Shown in pieces: positions 14,842 through 22,146 of a stretch of DNA of 26,936 nt; the first letter of the stretch is position 1; every line of letters starts with the position of its first letter. Position numbers and translations under genes: made by a program. Origin of the DNA: Euryarchaeota archaeon RBG_13_57_23 (GTDB lineage Archaea > Thermoplasmatota > Thermoplasmata > UBA10834). Below the pieces are notes generated by a model. It had not been told where the DNA came from, did not search any database, and saw only the letters and a list, made by a program, of their open reading frames with translations. The stretch spans positions 1-26,936 of the forward strand of contig MGVW01000029.1 of NCBI GenBank assembly GCA_001800675.1, written 5' to 3'.

Positions 14842-15615
14842 ATGCACTTGGACTTTGTTTCCATTCTAAGCAGCGGGAGTTGTGGCAACTCCATCCTTGT
14901 TGGCTCCGAAGGGAGAGGTGTCCTCATCGATGCGGGCATATCGTGCAAAGAACTCGAACGAAGGTTGTCCGCAGTCGGCTATGAACCCTCTCAGATCGAC
15001 GCCCTCGTAGTCACACACGAGCACACGGACCATGTTCGGGGAGCAAGGAGATTCTGCATCGAAAACGGTCTGGCGATCCATGGGACTAGGGGAACACTCG
15101 CCCTGACTCCTTCGGAAGGAGTCAGGACCGTCACATTCCACGCGGGATCGGATTTCAAGATAGGGAGCGTTAGGATCAAACCGTTCAAGGTTCGGCACAT
15201 GGCTGCCGAACCGGTGGGGTTGAAACTGACGCTCAAATCGGGATCGGTCAGTATCGCCACGGACCTGGGATCCGTGACTCCAACAGTAGTGCGCGAGCTT
15301 GTGGGCTCGATGATACTCGTCGTAGAGGCGAACTATGACGAGAACATGCTCAGATCCGGAACATATCCCGAATTTCTCAAGGACGCGATTGCAGGGGACT
15401 ACGGACACCTGTCAAACGCGAATGCAGGAGATCTCGTCTCGAAATCGGCTGTTGATTCAACCCGAAGAGTGATACTCGCTCACCTGAGCAGAGAGAACAA
15501 CAAGCCCGAGCTGGCGAGAGAAGCAGTGGAAGATGCTGTCAGAGGGTTGCACGACACATTAAGGGTTGATGTCACGGAGCACGGAGGCTCCAGCGGTCCA
15601 TTCTGGCTACGATGA
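14842..15615 (+). CDS. MBL-fold hydrolase, WalJ/YycJ-like
   Basis: A 257-residue metallo-beta-lactamase-fold protein without a beta-CASP domain. The N-terminus SILSSGSCGNS, the LIDAGISCKELERRL segment and the metal motif THEHTDH (H59, H61, D63, H64) match the YycJ/WalJ group. Later motifs are VRHMAAEPVG, IATDLGS, VEANYDENML and LAHLSRENN. Bacterial relatives have been linked to nuclease activity and cell-wall stress signalling; the archaeal role is unknown. I chose ATG 14842 because it fits the leaderless spacing from the TATA box and puts the conserved first strand at the N-terminus. A perfect 25-bp inverted repeat lies inside the gene at 15102-15126. Its 3' end overlaps the convergent GINS gene by 9 nt. 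Confidence 0.88.
   Translation: MHLDFVSILSSGSCGNSILVGSEGRGVLIDAGISCKELERRLSAVGYEPSQIDALVVTHEHTDHVRGARRFCIENGLAIHGTRGTLALTPSEGVRTVTFHAGSDFKIGSVRIKPFKVRHMAAEPVGLKLTLKSGSVSIATDLGSVTPTVVRELVGSMILVVEANYDENMLRSGTYPEFLKDAIAGDYGHLSNANAGDLVSKSAVDSTRRVILAHLSRENNKPELAREAVEDAVRGLHDTLRVDVTEHGGSSGPFWLR
15102..15126. repeat. perfect 12-bp-arm inverted repeat inside the MBL hydrolase gene
   Basis: CCTGACTCCTTC and its exact reverse complement GAAGGAGTCAGG flank one central G. As RNA it forms an 11-bp hairpin with a CGG loop. It encodes LTPSEGVR in the sense frame, and by symmetry the same peptide appears in an antisense frame. Confidence 0.9.
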
Positions 15616-16260
15616 CCCTATGACCTTGGCCTTGCCGTGCGAGACCAGTGTCTTGGCGATATTCCTCGGCAGGGAGATGATGTCTTCCTTTCGCAGCTTA
15701 TAGTCCTTGTCGACGCCAGCAAACGTTGGCAGATCTTCCAGGACTCTCACCATGACGAGTTCTTCGGCCTCCTTCACCTCACCTTCCGCCTTCTTATCGC
15801 AGGCTTCTGGTGAAGGGGCTTCGGGAAGCGATACGACGTCCTTCGGCTGGGTGAATCTTGGGCCGAACTCCTCGAAGTCCGCGTTCGAGTCCTTGTGGGC
15901 TCCCATCACGGAAATGAGGCTAGAGAACAGTACCAGTTCGTCCGGGGTGAGGTTGGCGGTATCCGGATTGTCGCCCGCGACCTTGCGAAGCGCGAGGAGC
16001 GATATCTTGCGCTGTCTGAGCTCGTACACCCTCTTCGCCTTGTCGATGGCTTTCTTGAGCTGGTCATTGATCATCATGCTTGCCTGGGACATCGAGTTCA
16101 TAGCGACCTCTCGCTCGCTCTCCTTCCTCAGCGTCTTGATGTACAGACCTATCTTGTCGTACAGGGCCGGATCGACCTTTGTCAGCTGAGAGGACTTGTT
16201 CTCCTGGCGGAAAAGCCCCATGATATCTTCGTAGGTGATGTCCCCCCTCTCAGCAACCAT
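15607..16260 (-). CDS. gins51: GINS complex subunit, Gins51 (Sld5/Psf1-like)
   Basis: About 217 residues. The helical A domain is at the N-terminus (ITYEDIMGLFRQENKSSQLTKV, then helices to about 130), followed by an acidic linker (about 130-165) and a small beta-rich B domain at the C-terminus (VRVLEDLPTFAGVDKDYKLRKEDIISLP). This A-B order is that of archaeal Gins51, which forms GINS with or without Gins23 and joins MCM and Cdc45/RecJ-like protein in the replicative CMG helicase. I chose ATG 16260 because a TATA-like box (16283-16290) lies 23-30 nt upstream and GTGAT precedes it. ATG 16272 is in frame but too close to the box. No MCM, primase or PCNA gene is adjacent. Confidence 0.87.
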   Translation of the reverse strand: MVAERGDITYEDIMGLFRQENKSSQLTKVDPALYDKIGLYIKTLRKESEREVAMNSMSQASMMINDQLKKAIDKAKRVYELRQRKISLLALRKVAGDNPDTANLTPDELVLFSSLISVMGAHKDSNADFEEFGPRFTQPKDVVSLPEAPSPEACDKKAEGEVKEAEELVMVRVLEDLPTFAGVDKDYKLRKEDIISLPRNIAKTLVSHGKAKVIGSS

Positions 16261-16282
16261 CGAATCACGCATACATCAATTG

Positions 16283-16290
16283 GATATTAA
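16283..16290 (-). promoter_or_regulatory. TATA-like box for the GINS gene
   Basis: TTAATATC on the minus strand, 23-30 nt before the ATG at 16260. Confidence 0.5.
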
Positions 16291-16361
16291 TTGCTTTTGA
16301 ACCAGAGCAGTACACGCAGCAACTATAGGTATGACTGGACATACATACGCCAAGGTCCCAT

Positions 16362-16664
16362 ATGAAGCCGCAAGATTACTTGAGGCCTGCTAAAGACGGA
16401 TGCATTCTATCCGTAGACGCCTCGCCAGGAGCAGACAGGACCGAGATCGCGGGCATCAACCCATGGCGCGGGACGATTCAGATAAGGATAGCTGCCGAGC
16501 CAAGGGAGGGTGCGGCAAACGAAGAACTTGTCAAGTTCCTTGCGACTAAGCTCGGGGTCCCCACAACCTCGATAGCGATTGTGCGCGGGGCTAGGTCTTC
16601 TAGGAAGACGGTTCACGTCAAGCTCGACGCCGAGAAGGTCAAGGATCTGATGGGGCGAGAATGA
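16362..16664 (+). CDS. DUF167 / YggU-family protein
   Basis: 100 residues, a full-length member of the small DUF167 (YggU) family. The signature runs LSVDASPGADRTEI..., then RIAAEPREGAANEELVKFLA, then IVRGARSSRKTVHV, matching the family core. The fold is a small alpha/beta domain; biochemical function is unknown. The ATG follows AAGGT at 16352-16356, and an AACTATAG box at 16321-16328 could serve as promoter. Its TGA is directly followed by the ATG of the Toprim gene, so the two are likely co-translated. The divergent neighbour is the GINS gene. Confidence 0.92.
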   Translation: MKPQDYLRPAKDGCILSVDASPGADRTEIAGINPWRGTIQIRIAAEPREGAANEELVKFLATKLGVPTTSIAIVRGARSSRKTVHVKLDAEKVKDLMGRE

Positions 16665-17102
16665 ATGCTGACCGCGGAGGAGCGCCTGGAGGAGCTGGAG
16701 CGCGTATTCCAGCAGCTGGAGGACGAGAGTGAAGAACGACCCATCGTAGTGGAGGGGCTACGAGACGTGGCGGCTCTCAAGAGACTGGGCATCACCAAGA
16801 ACGTTCTCGCCATCAACCGAGGAGTCTCGGTCTTCTCGTTCGCAGAACAGATCTCACGCAAGTGGAAGGGCGCAATCATACTGACGGACTGGGACAGGCG
16901 CGGAGGACAGCTGGCAAGGATGCTGAAAGAGGCTCTCTCCGCAAACGGCGTTGCGGCAAATGGCCACTTCAGGACCCAGCTCGTCATCCTCTCGAAGAAG
17001 GAAATCAAGGACATCGAGAGCCTGCCCAAGTTCATCGAGAACCTCCGAATCCATCAGAGGCCACAGATCAGGCGAGAGATACGAACGAGTCGGCAAGGAT
17101 AG
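16665..17102 (+). CDS. UPF0292-type small Toprim-domain protein
   Basis: 145 residues. Almost the whole protein is a stand-alone Toprim domain: the first acidic motif is PIVVEGLRD (E30) and the second is ILTDWDRRGGQ (D75, D77), preceded by a short helical N-terminus. This matches the archaeal UPF0292 family, related to the Toprim of primases, RNase M5 and topoisomerases, which use Mg2+ in phosphodiester chemistry. The exact reaction is unknown. The ATG abuts the stop of the DUF167 gene with no gap. It ends in TAG, and the next gene has its own TATA box. Confidence 0.88.
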   Translation: MLTAEERLEELERVFQQLEDESEERPIVVEGLRDVAALKRLGITKNVLAINRGVSVFSFAEQISRKWKGAIILTDWDRRGGQLARMLKEALSANGVAANGHFRTQLVILSKKEIKDIESLPKFIENLRIHQRPQIRREIRTSRQG

Positions 17103-17135
17103 TGCCATCACAGCGAATCCGTACAGGAGCAAAGG

Positions 17136-17143
17136 ATTTAGAT
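17136..17143 (+). promoter_or_regulatory. TATA-like box for gcvPA-gcvPB
   Basis: ATTTAGAT lies 22-29 nt before the ATG at 17165, implying a leaderless transcript for the glycine decarboxylase operon. No riboswitch-like structure fits in this short gap. Confidence 0.5.
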
Positions 17144-17164
17144 TAGTAACTCAATCAAACGCGC

Positions 17165-18496
17165 ATGGCACTCTCTGAGTGTTCGCTTGAGATGCTCCAG
17201 TACCTCAAGCTGAAATCAGTTGAGGAGCTTTTCTCGGACATACCCGCCTCTGTCAGGACCGACGGCCTCCGCCTTCCTGACGGCCTCACCGAGCTGGAAC
17301 TCAGGAGAGAGCTCGAGGCCATGATGGCGGTGAACAGGACCGTGTCTCAGCAGCCGACTTTCCTCGGCGCTGGGGTCTACCATCACTTCATTCCTGCAGC
17401 CGTGAAGACGATCGTGATGCGCTCCGAGTTCATCACTTCGTACACTCCATACCAACCCGAGATCAGCCAAGGAATGCTCCAAGCGCTCTTCGAGTACCAA
17501 TCCTTCATGACAGAGCTGACAGGCATGGATGCCGTGAACTGCAGCATGTACGACGCGTCGACCGCCCTCGGAGAGGCTGTGCTGATGAGCTACCGGTTAT
17601 CCGGAGGGAAGAAGTTCCTCATCAGCAGGGCGATAAGCCCGGAGAAGAAGCTCGTCGCGCAGACGTACGCAAGAGGCGCAGACATACAACTCACGGAAGT
17701 GGGGTACGATCCCATGACCGGGTCCGTGGACCTAGAAGACCTGGAATCGAAGATGGATCCAGATGTCTCGGGATTCTACTTCGAATCACCGAATTTCTTC
17801 GGGTTGATAGAACCTGGAGCAGCCGAGATACGAAACATCCTCGGTGCCAAGACCATGGTGGTCGGCGTGAACCCGATGGTGCTCGCGCTGGTCAAACCAC
17901 CGGCAGACTATGGCGCGGACATCGTCGTTGGCGACGCGCAGGTATTCGGATCGTCCATGAGCCTTGGCGGGCCGATGATCGGCTTGTTCGGGTGCAAGAT
18001 GGAACATGTCAGGAAGATGCCGGGAAGGCTGATCGGCCTCACCGTCGATTCAGACAACAGACGGTCGTACTGCATGACTCTCCAAACCAGGGAGCAGAAC
18101 ATCCGCAGAGGCAAAGCCACATCGAACATATGCTCGAACGAGGCCCTTCTGGCAGTGGCATCCGCTGCTTATCTGTCTCTGGTCGGCAAATCGGGCCTGA
18201 AAGACATCGCCGCCAAGAACATCGAACACGCGTATCTTCTAGCAAGCCGCATAGGTTCACTGAAAGGTTTCAAGGCCCCTCACTTCAAGGGCACGCACTT
18301 CAACGAGTTCGTCGTGACCTCGGAGATCGACCCGAACAGGATCCACGAGGAGTTGCTCAGCAACGGGATCCACGGGGGCTTCCCCCTAGGAAAGGACTTC
18401 CCGGAGCTGAAGAACAGCGTCCTCTACGCGACCACCGAGATGCACACCAAAGGAGACCATGATCGTCTGGTGAACGCACTGGAGGCGGTCAGATGA
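17165..18496 (+). CDS. gcvPA: glycine dehydrogenase (decarboxylating) subunit 1
   Basis: 443 residues, the usual length for the N-terminal half-enzyme of split P-protein. Recognisable segments are SVEELFSDIP near the N-terminus, TFLGAGVYHHFIP, YTPYQPEISQG, FMTELTGMDAVNCSMYDASTALGEA, and the late RREQNIRR-like TREQNIRRGKATSNICSN. With GcvPB it decarboxylates glycine and loads the aminomethyl group on lipoyl-GcvH. The PLP lysine is on the other subunit. The start fits a leaderless transcript. The stop overlaps the gcvPB start (ATGA). The GcvH, GcvT and Lpd genes are not in this window. Confidence 0.96.
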   Translation: MALSECSLEMLQYLKLKSVEELFSDIPASVRTDGLRLPDGLTELELRRELEAMMAVNRTVSQQPTFLGAGVYHHFIPAAVKTIVMRSEFITSYTPYQPEISQGMLQALFEYQSFMTELTGMDAVNCSMYDASTALGEAVLMSYRLSGGKKFLISRAISPEKKLVAQTYARGADIQLTEVGYDPMTGSVDLEDLESKMDPDVSGFYFESPNFFGLIEPGAAEIRNILGAKTMVVGVNPMVLALVKPPADYGADIVVGDAQVFGSSMSLGGPMIGLFGCKMEHVRKMPGRLIGLTVDSDNRRSYCMTLQTREQNIRRGKATSNICSNEALLAVASAAYLSLVGKSGLKDIAAKNIEHAYLLASRIGSLKGFKAPHFKGTHFNEFVVTSEIDPNRIHEELLSNGIHGGFPLGKDFPELKNSVLYATTEMHTKGDHDRLVNALEAVR

Positions 18497-19971
18497 ACTA
18501 CCACCAGGCTGTTTACGATGTCCCCTCGGTGTTCGAGAGCTGTGACCGTCCGAAGAAGCCGAAGGCCTTCGACAACACTGTCGGAGGTCTCATCCCTGAG
18601 AACCTGGTCAGGCACGGACTTGACATACCAGATCTCCCGGAAAGGGATGTGGTCAAACACTTCGTGAACCTCTCCCAGATGAACTTCGGGGTCGACAACG
18701 GACTCTATCCTTTGGGTTCGTGCACGATGAAATACAACCCGAAGGTATGCGACGAGATCGTCTCCTGGAAGACCGTCTCCGACTTGCACCCGCTCCAAGA
18801 TCCATCCACGATCCAAGGCGCCCTCAGGCTCATGCACGAGTTGGAGCAGATGCTTTGCGAAATCGGGGGCGTCGATTCTGTGACCCTCCAGCCCGCGGCA
18901 GGCGCCCACGGGGAGTACACTGGAATCCAGTTGGTCCGGGCATACCATGAGGCCAACGGAGAATCGAGGAAGGAGATCGTACTGCCAGACACATCACACG
19001 GAACCAACCCGGCGAGCGCGGCCATGGTCGGATACGACGTCCTCGAATTGCCCTCCAAAGAAGGCTGTGTCGATGTCGAGGCGGTCAAGTCGGCGGTCTC
19101 GAAGGATACTGCCGCGTTCATGCTCACCAACCCCAACACGCTTGGTCTTTTCGAGAAGGACGTCTGCGAGATAGCTGGAATAATCCACGACGCGGGAGCT
19201 CTCCTGTACTACGACGGCGCCAACCTCAACGCCATCATGGGCAAGACCTCGCCGGGCAAGATGGATTTCGACATCGTGCACTTCAACCTGCACAAGACCT
19301 TCGCAACGCCGCACGGAGGCGGAGGGCCGGGGGCGGGCCCTGTGGGAGTCAAGAAGAGACTTGAAGAGTTCCTCCCGGTTCCGAGGATCGTGCTGAAGGA
19401 CGGGAAGTACCAGCTGGACAACGACAGGCCCAAGAGCATCGGCAAGGTCAGGGCGTTCTTCGGAAACTACGCAGTGCTCGTGCGCGCGTACGCATACATA
19501 CGTCTGCACGGCGGCAACGGCCTCGTCTCTGTGTCCGAGAACGCGGTCCTGAACTCCAACTACCTGAAAACGCTCCTCAAAGACACCTTCGAGCTGCCCT
19601 ACGGGGATCTCCGGAAACACGAATTCGTCATGAGCGGGAGGCCCTTGAAGGCCAAAGGTCTGAAGACGATGGATTTCGCGAAGCGTTTGCTGGACTACGG
19701 GTTCCATGCGCCCACCGTATACTTCCCGCTGGTCGTCGACGAGGCGATCATGATCGAGCCCACCGAGACAGAATCGAAAGAGACCCTCGACCTGTTCGCG
19801 GACGCCTGTAAGAAGATCGTGGCCGAGGACCCCGAGGTGCTAAGGACGGCCCCGCACAACACGGCCAGGAGCAGGCTGAACGAGGCGAAGGCAGCCAGGG
19901 ACATGATATTCAGCTGGCGCGGATACGAGAAGAAGATGCAGGCCGACGCCGAGAAGGCTAGACCCTGTTGA
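18493..19971 (+). CDS. gcvPB: glycine dehydrogenase (decarboxylating) subunit 2
   Basis: 492 residues, the PLP-binding half of split P-protein. Hallmarks are NFGVDNGLYPLGSCTMKYNP, LQPAAGAHGEYTG, DTSHGTNPASA, LTNPNTLGLFE, YYDGANLNAI, and the PLP lysine K268 in HFNLHKTFATPHGGGGPG. The C-terminal segment GFHAPTVYFPLVVDEAIMIEPTETESK is also typical. It is translationally coupled to gcvPA by a 4-nt overlap. The pair can use the glycine made by the Tdh/Kbl proteins encoded 10 kb away. The 3' end overlaps a convergent RAM-domain gene by 14 nt. Confidence 0.97.
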   Translation: MNYHQAVYDVPSVFESCDRPKKPKAFDNTVGGLIPENLVRHGLDIPDLPERDVVKHFVNLSQMNFGVDNGLYPLGSCTMKYNPKVCDEIVSWKTVSDLHPLQDPSTIQGALRLMHELEQMLCEIGGVDSVTLQPAAGAHGEYTGIQLVRAYHEANGESRKEIVLPDTSHGTNPASAAMVGYDVLELPSKEGCVDVEAVKSAVSKDTAAFMLTNPNTLGLFEKDVCEIAGIIHDAGALLYYDGANLNAIMGKTSPGKMDFDIVHFNLHKTFATPHGGGGPGAGPVGVKKRLEEFLPVPRIVLKDGKYQLDNDRPKSIGKVRAFFGNYAVLVRAYAYIRLHGGNGLVSVSENAVLNSNYLKTLLKDTFELPYGDLRKHEFVMSGRPLKAKGLKTMDFAKRLLDYGFHAPTVYFPLVVDEAIMIEPTETESKETLDLFADACKKIVAEDPEVLRTAPHNTARSRLNEAKAARDMIFSWRGYEKKMQADAEKARPC

Positions 19972-20200
19972 ACCGAGCTGTGATAAGAGTTCTCGAGCCG
20001 GTCACGCCCTGGATCGTCCTGAACTTGCCCAGGACCATGTCGCAGAGCGTGTCATAATCCTTGGTCTCCACTCTGACGATGAGGTCGAACTGGCCGAAAA
20101 GCTGGTGCACTTCGGACAGGCCGGGGAGCTTGCGCATCTGCTCGAGGACATAATTTTCCTTCCCGGTTGCTGTTGTGATGAGCACGTAGGCTACGACCAG
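19958..20200 (-). CDS. Lrp/AsnC-type effector-binding (RAM) domain protein, probable CTG start
   Basis: A stand-alone RAM domain of about 80 residues without a helix-turn-helix. The core is VVAYVLITTATGKENYVLEQ, then GLSEVHQLFGQFDLIVRVE and a final GVTGSRTLITARF. Such proteins bind amino acids or partner with full Lrp-type regulators. An in-frame ATG exists only at 20266, but a TATA-like box (20235-20242) lies inside that extension, so it is unlikely to be translated. A perfect AGGTGAT (20204-20210) sits 3 nt before CTG 20198-20200, after which VVAYVLIT matches the family N-terminus. CTG initiation is therefore my inference. It is convergent with gcvPB, and glycine is a conceivable effector. 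Confidence 0.82.
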   Translation of the reverse strand: MVVAYVLITTATGKENYVLEQMRKLPGLSEVHQLFGQFDLIVRVETKDYDTLCDMVLGKFRTIQGVTGSRTLITARFNRV

Positions 20201-20203
20201 ACC

Positions 20204-20210
20204 ATCACCT
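20204..20210 (-). promoter_or_regulatory. ribosome binding site that decides the RAM-gene start
   Basis: AGGTGAT on the minus strand is a full match to the archaeal 16S 3' end. The only in-frame codon at suitable distance is CTG at 20198-20200; the ATG that overlaps this site is out of frame and stops after four codons. Confidence 0.6.
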
Positions 20211-20234
20211 GACCAGCCTGTAAGGTTGTTGATG

Positions 20235-20242
20235 CATATAAC
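20235..20242 (-). promoter_or_regulatory. TATA-like box for the RAM-domain gene
   Basis: GTTATATG on the minus strand places the transcript start near 20213, just upstream of the AGGTGAT site. Confidence 0.45.
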
Positions 20243-20333
20243 ACAATCTCCCCATGGCCAGTGCACAGTTCTGGGCTTCGCTGGCCCTGTGGAAACGGTT
20301 ATCTACGGTTACCGGCAATGCGATGCTGGAATC

Positions 20334-20927
20334 ATGTCGGGCTTCGTCGTTTTAGAAGGGATCGACGGCTGCGGAAAATCCTCCGTCGCGAAGCTCCTTG
20401 TGAAGAGGATAGGCAAGAGGGCCGTCTTCACGAGGGAACCCACGGACTCCTGGATAGGCAAGGCGGTCAGGAGGGGGGACAAGCGCGAGCTGAGCCCCTA
20501 CACAGATGCGCTCCTCTTCATGGCTGATAGGGCCCAACACACACAGGAGATCTCCAAGCTCCTTGGCAAGGGCAGACTGGTCATCTCCGACAGATACTAC
20601 CATTCCACGGTGGCCTACCAGGCTGCTTGCCTGAAGGGCATTTTCAAGGGGGATCCCTTCAAATGGCTTCTAGAGGCCAACCTCAAGATATCGCTCGAGC
20701 CCGACCTCACCATCATCCTGGACATACCCCCCAAACTGGGGCTGAAACGAATCGAGGGCAGGAGCAAACTCTCCAGGTTCGAGCGGCTTGCCTTCTTAGA
20801 GCAAGTGAGGGCAAACTACCTCAAGCTGGCCCGCCTGGACAAGACGATAGTCAGAATAGATGCCAGTGGAGACCTGGAGTCGGTAACGGATGCCGTTCTG
20901 GAGCTAGTTAAGGAGAGGAATCTTTAA
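20334..20927 (+). CDS. tmk: thymidylate kinase
   Basis: 197 residues, normal for dTMP kinase, which makes dTDP for DNA synthesis. The P-loop is GIDGCGKSS (9-17), followed by TREPTDSWIG, the substrate-binding DRYYHSTVAYQ (86-96) and a Walker B-like LTIILDIPP with a following LID region rich in Arg/Lys (KRIEGRSKLSRFE). I chose ATG 20334 because it places MSGFVVLEG at the N-terminus as in homologues; 36 codons upstream are open but resemble non-coding DNA and overlap the divergent RAM-gene promoter. A GGTTATCT box at 20297-20304 could drive it. The coaBC start is 16 nt past its stop. Confidence 0.95.
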   Translation: MSGFVVLEGIDGCGKSSVAKLLVKRIGKRAVFTREPTDSWIGKAVRRGDKRELSPYTDALLFMADRAQHTQEISKLLGKGRLVISDRYYHSTVAYQAACLKGIFKGDPFKWLLEANLKISLEPDLTIILDIPPKLGLKRIEGRSKLSRFERLAFLEQVRANYLKLARLDKTIVRIDASGDLESVTDAVLELVKERNL

Positions 20928-20943
20928 GCCCTCTGTGATTCTC

Positions 20944-22146
20944 ATGATATCTGCCATGCATCCAGCGGACCATCTCAGAGGGACCAAGAGCGACAAGCTG
21001 AAAGGCCGCAAGATCGTCCTCGGAGTGACGGGCAGCATCGCTGCAGTCGAGACTGTGAAACTCTGTCGGGAACTGATTCGCCATGGGGCAGAGGTCCACG
21101 CGGTCATGTCCAAGGACGCTCAGGTGATAATCCATCCCTGGGCCCTAGAGTTCGCAACCGGTCGGCCCGTGACCACGGAGATCGATGGCAGGGTGCAGCA
21201 CGTCGCGTTCTGCGGAGACGTTCCGGACAAGGCAGATTTGTTGCTCATCGCCCCTGCCACCGCGAACACCATATCGAAGATCGCGTGCGGCATCGACGAC
21301 ACGCCAGTCACGACTTTCGCGACAACGGCGCTGGGATCTGGGATCCCCGTGATGCTCGTCCCGGCCATGCACTACTCGATGATGGCGCACAAGATTGTTC
21401 TCCAGAACATCAAGGTCCTGGAGAAACTGGGAGTTCAAGTCATAGCCCCGAAGGTCGAGGAGTCTAAAGCGAAGATGCCGTCGATAGACACGATCGTGTC
21501 CTCGGTCATCGCGGCAATCGGCAAACAGGACCTCGTGGGAAGGAAGGTGCTCGTGATCGCAGGAGCGACCGAAGAGCCCATAGACGACATCCGCGTGGTC
21601 TCGAACCGCAGCACGGGCGAGACCGGCGTTGAGCTGGCAAGGGCGGCTCATGAGAGAGGAGCCTCGGTCGAACTTTGGATGGGAAGGCATGAAACGGAGT
21701 TGCCCGAGCACATCAAGATCACGAGATTCTCATCGTTCAACGACCTGGCTCGGATGGCCAAGGGAAAGAGGTTCGACATCGTGTTCTTCCCGGCGGCGGT
21801 CTCTGACTTCTCCCCGAAGAAGGTGGAGGGTAAGATATCGTCCGAGCTGTCCAAACTGACGATCGACCTGAAGAGGAACCCGAAACTCATCGACTCCATG
21901 AAGGCGAAGATGATGGTCGGATTCAAAGCTCAGGCTAAGGTCAGCGACGAGAAACTCATCGCCGAGTCCATGAAGCTCCTGAAGAGGGCGAAGTGCGCGT
22001 TCGTTGTGGCCAACAAGATGGAGAACGTGAAGGCCGGCAGAACGAGCGTCGTCATCGTCGAGAAGGACGGGAACACCGAGCTTATCGAGGGCACTAAGCA
22101 GCAAGTCGCAGACAGGATCATGGACAAAGCGGTCAGGATGATGTGA
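20944..22146 (+). CDS. coaBC: bifunctional phosphopantothenoylcysteine decarboxylase / phosphopantothenate-cysteine ligase
   Basis: About 400 residues with two domains. The N-terminal flavoprotein decarboxylase (CoaC, about 20-190) has GVTGSIAAVETVKLCREL, the active-site-like RVQHVAF, LLIAPATANTISKIACGI and PAMHYSMM. The C-terminal ligase (CoaB, about 200-395) has VLVIAGATEEPIDDIRVVSNRSTGETGVELA and FFPAAVSDF. Together they convert phosphopantothenate and cysteine to phosphopantetheine, using a nucleotide cofactor and FMN. I prefer ATG 20944 (MISAMHP), as I recall archaeal homologues starting this way; GTG 20935 and ATG 20956 are also in frame. The end overlaps the pantoate kinase gene. Confidence 0.95.
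   Translation: MISAMHPADHLRGTKSDKLKGRKIVLGVTGSIAAVETVKLCRELIRHGAEVHAVMSKDAQVIIHPWALEFATGRPVTTEIDGRVQHVAFCGDVPDKADLLLIAPATANTISKIACGIDDTPVTTFATTALGSGIPVMLVPAMHYSMMAHKIVLQNIKVLEKLGVQVIAPKVEESKAKMPSIDTIVSSVIAAIGKQDLVGRKVLVIAGATEEPIDDIRVVSNRSTGETGVELARAAHERGASVELWMGRHETELPEHIKITRFSSFNDLARMAKGKRFDIVFFPAAVSDFSPKKVEGKISSELSKLTIDLKRNPKLIDSMKAKMMVGFKAQAKVSDEKLIAESMKLLKRAKCAFVVANKMENVKAGRTSVVIVEKDGNTELIEGTKQQVADRIMDKAVRMM

Noticed and set aside
17103..17164. Glycine riboswitch upstream of gcvPA
   Set aside because: The gap is only 62 nt, and the TATA box 22-29 nt before the ATG leaves no room for a transcribed leader.
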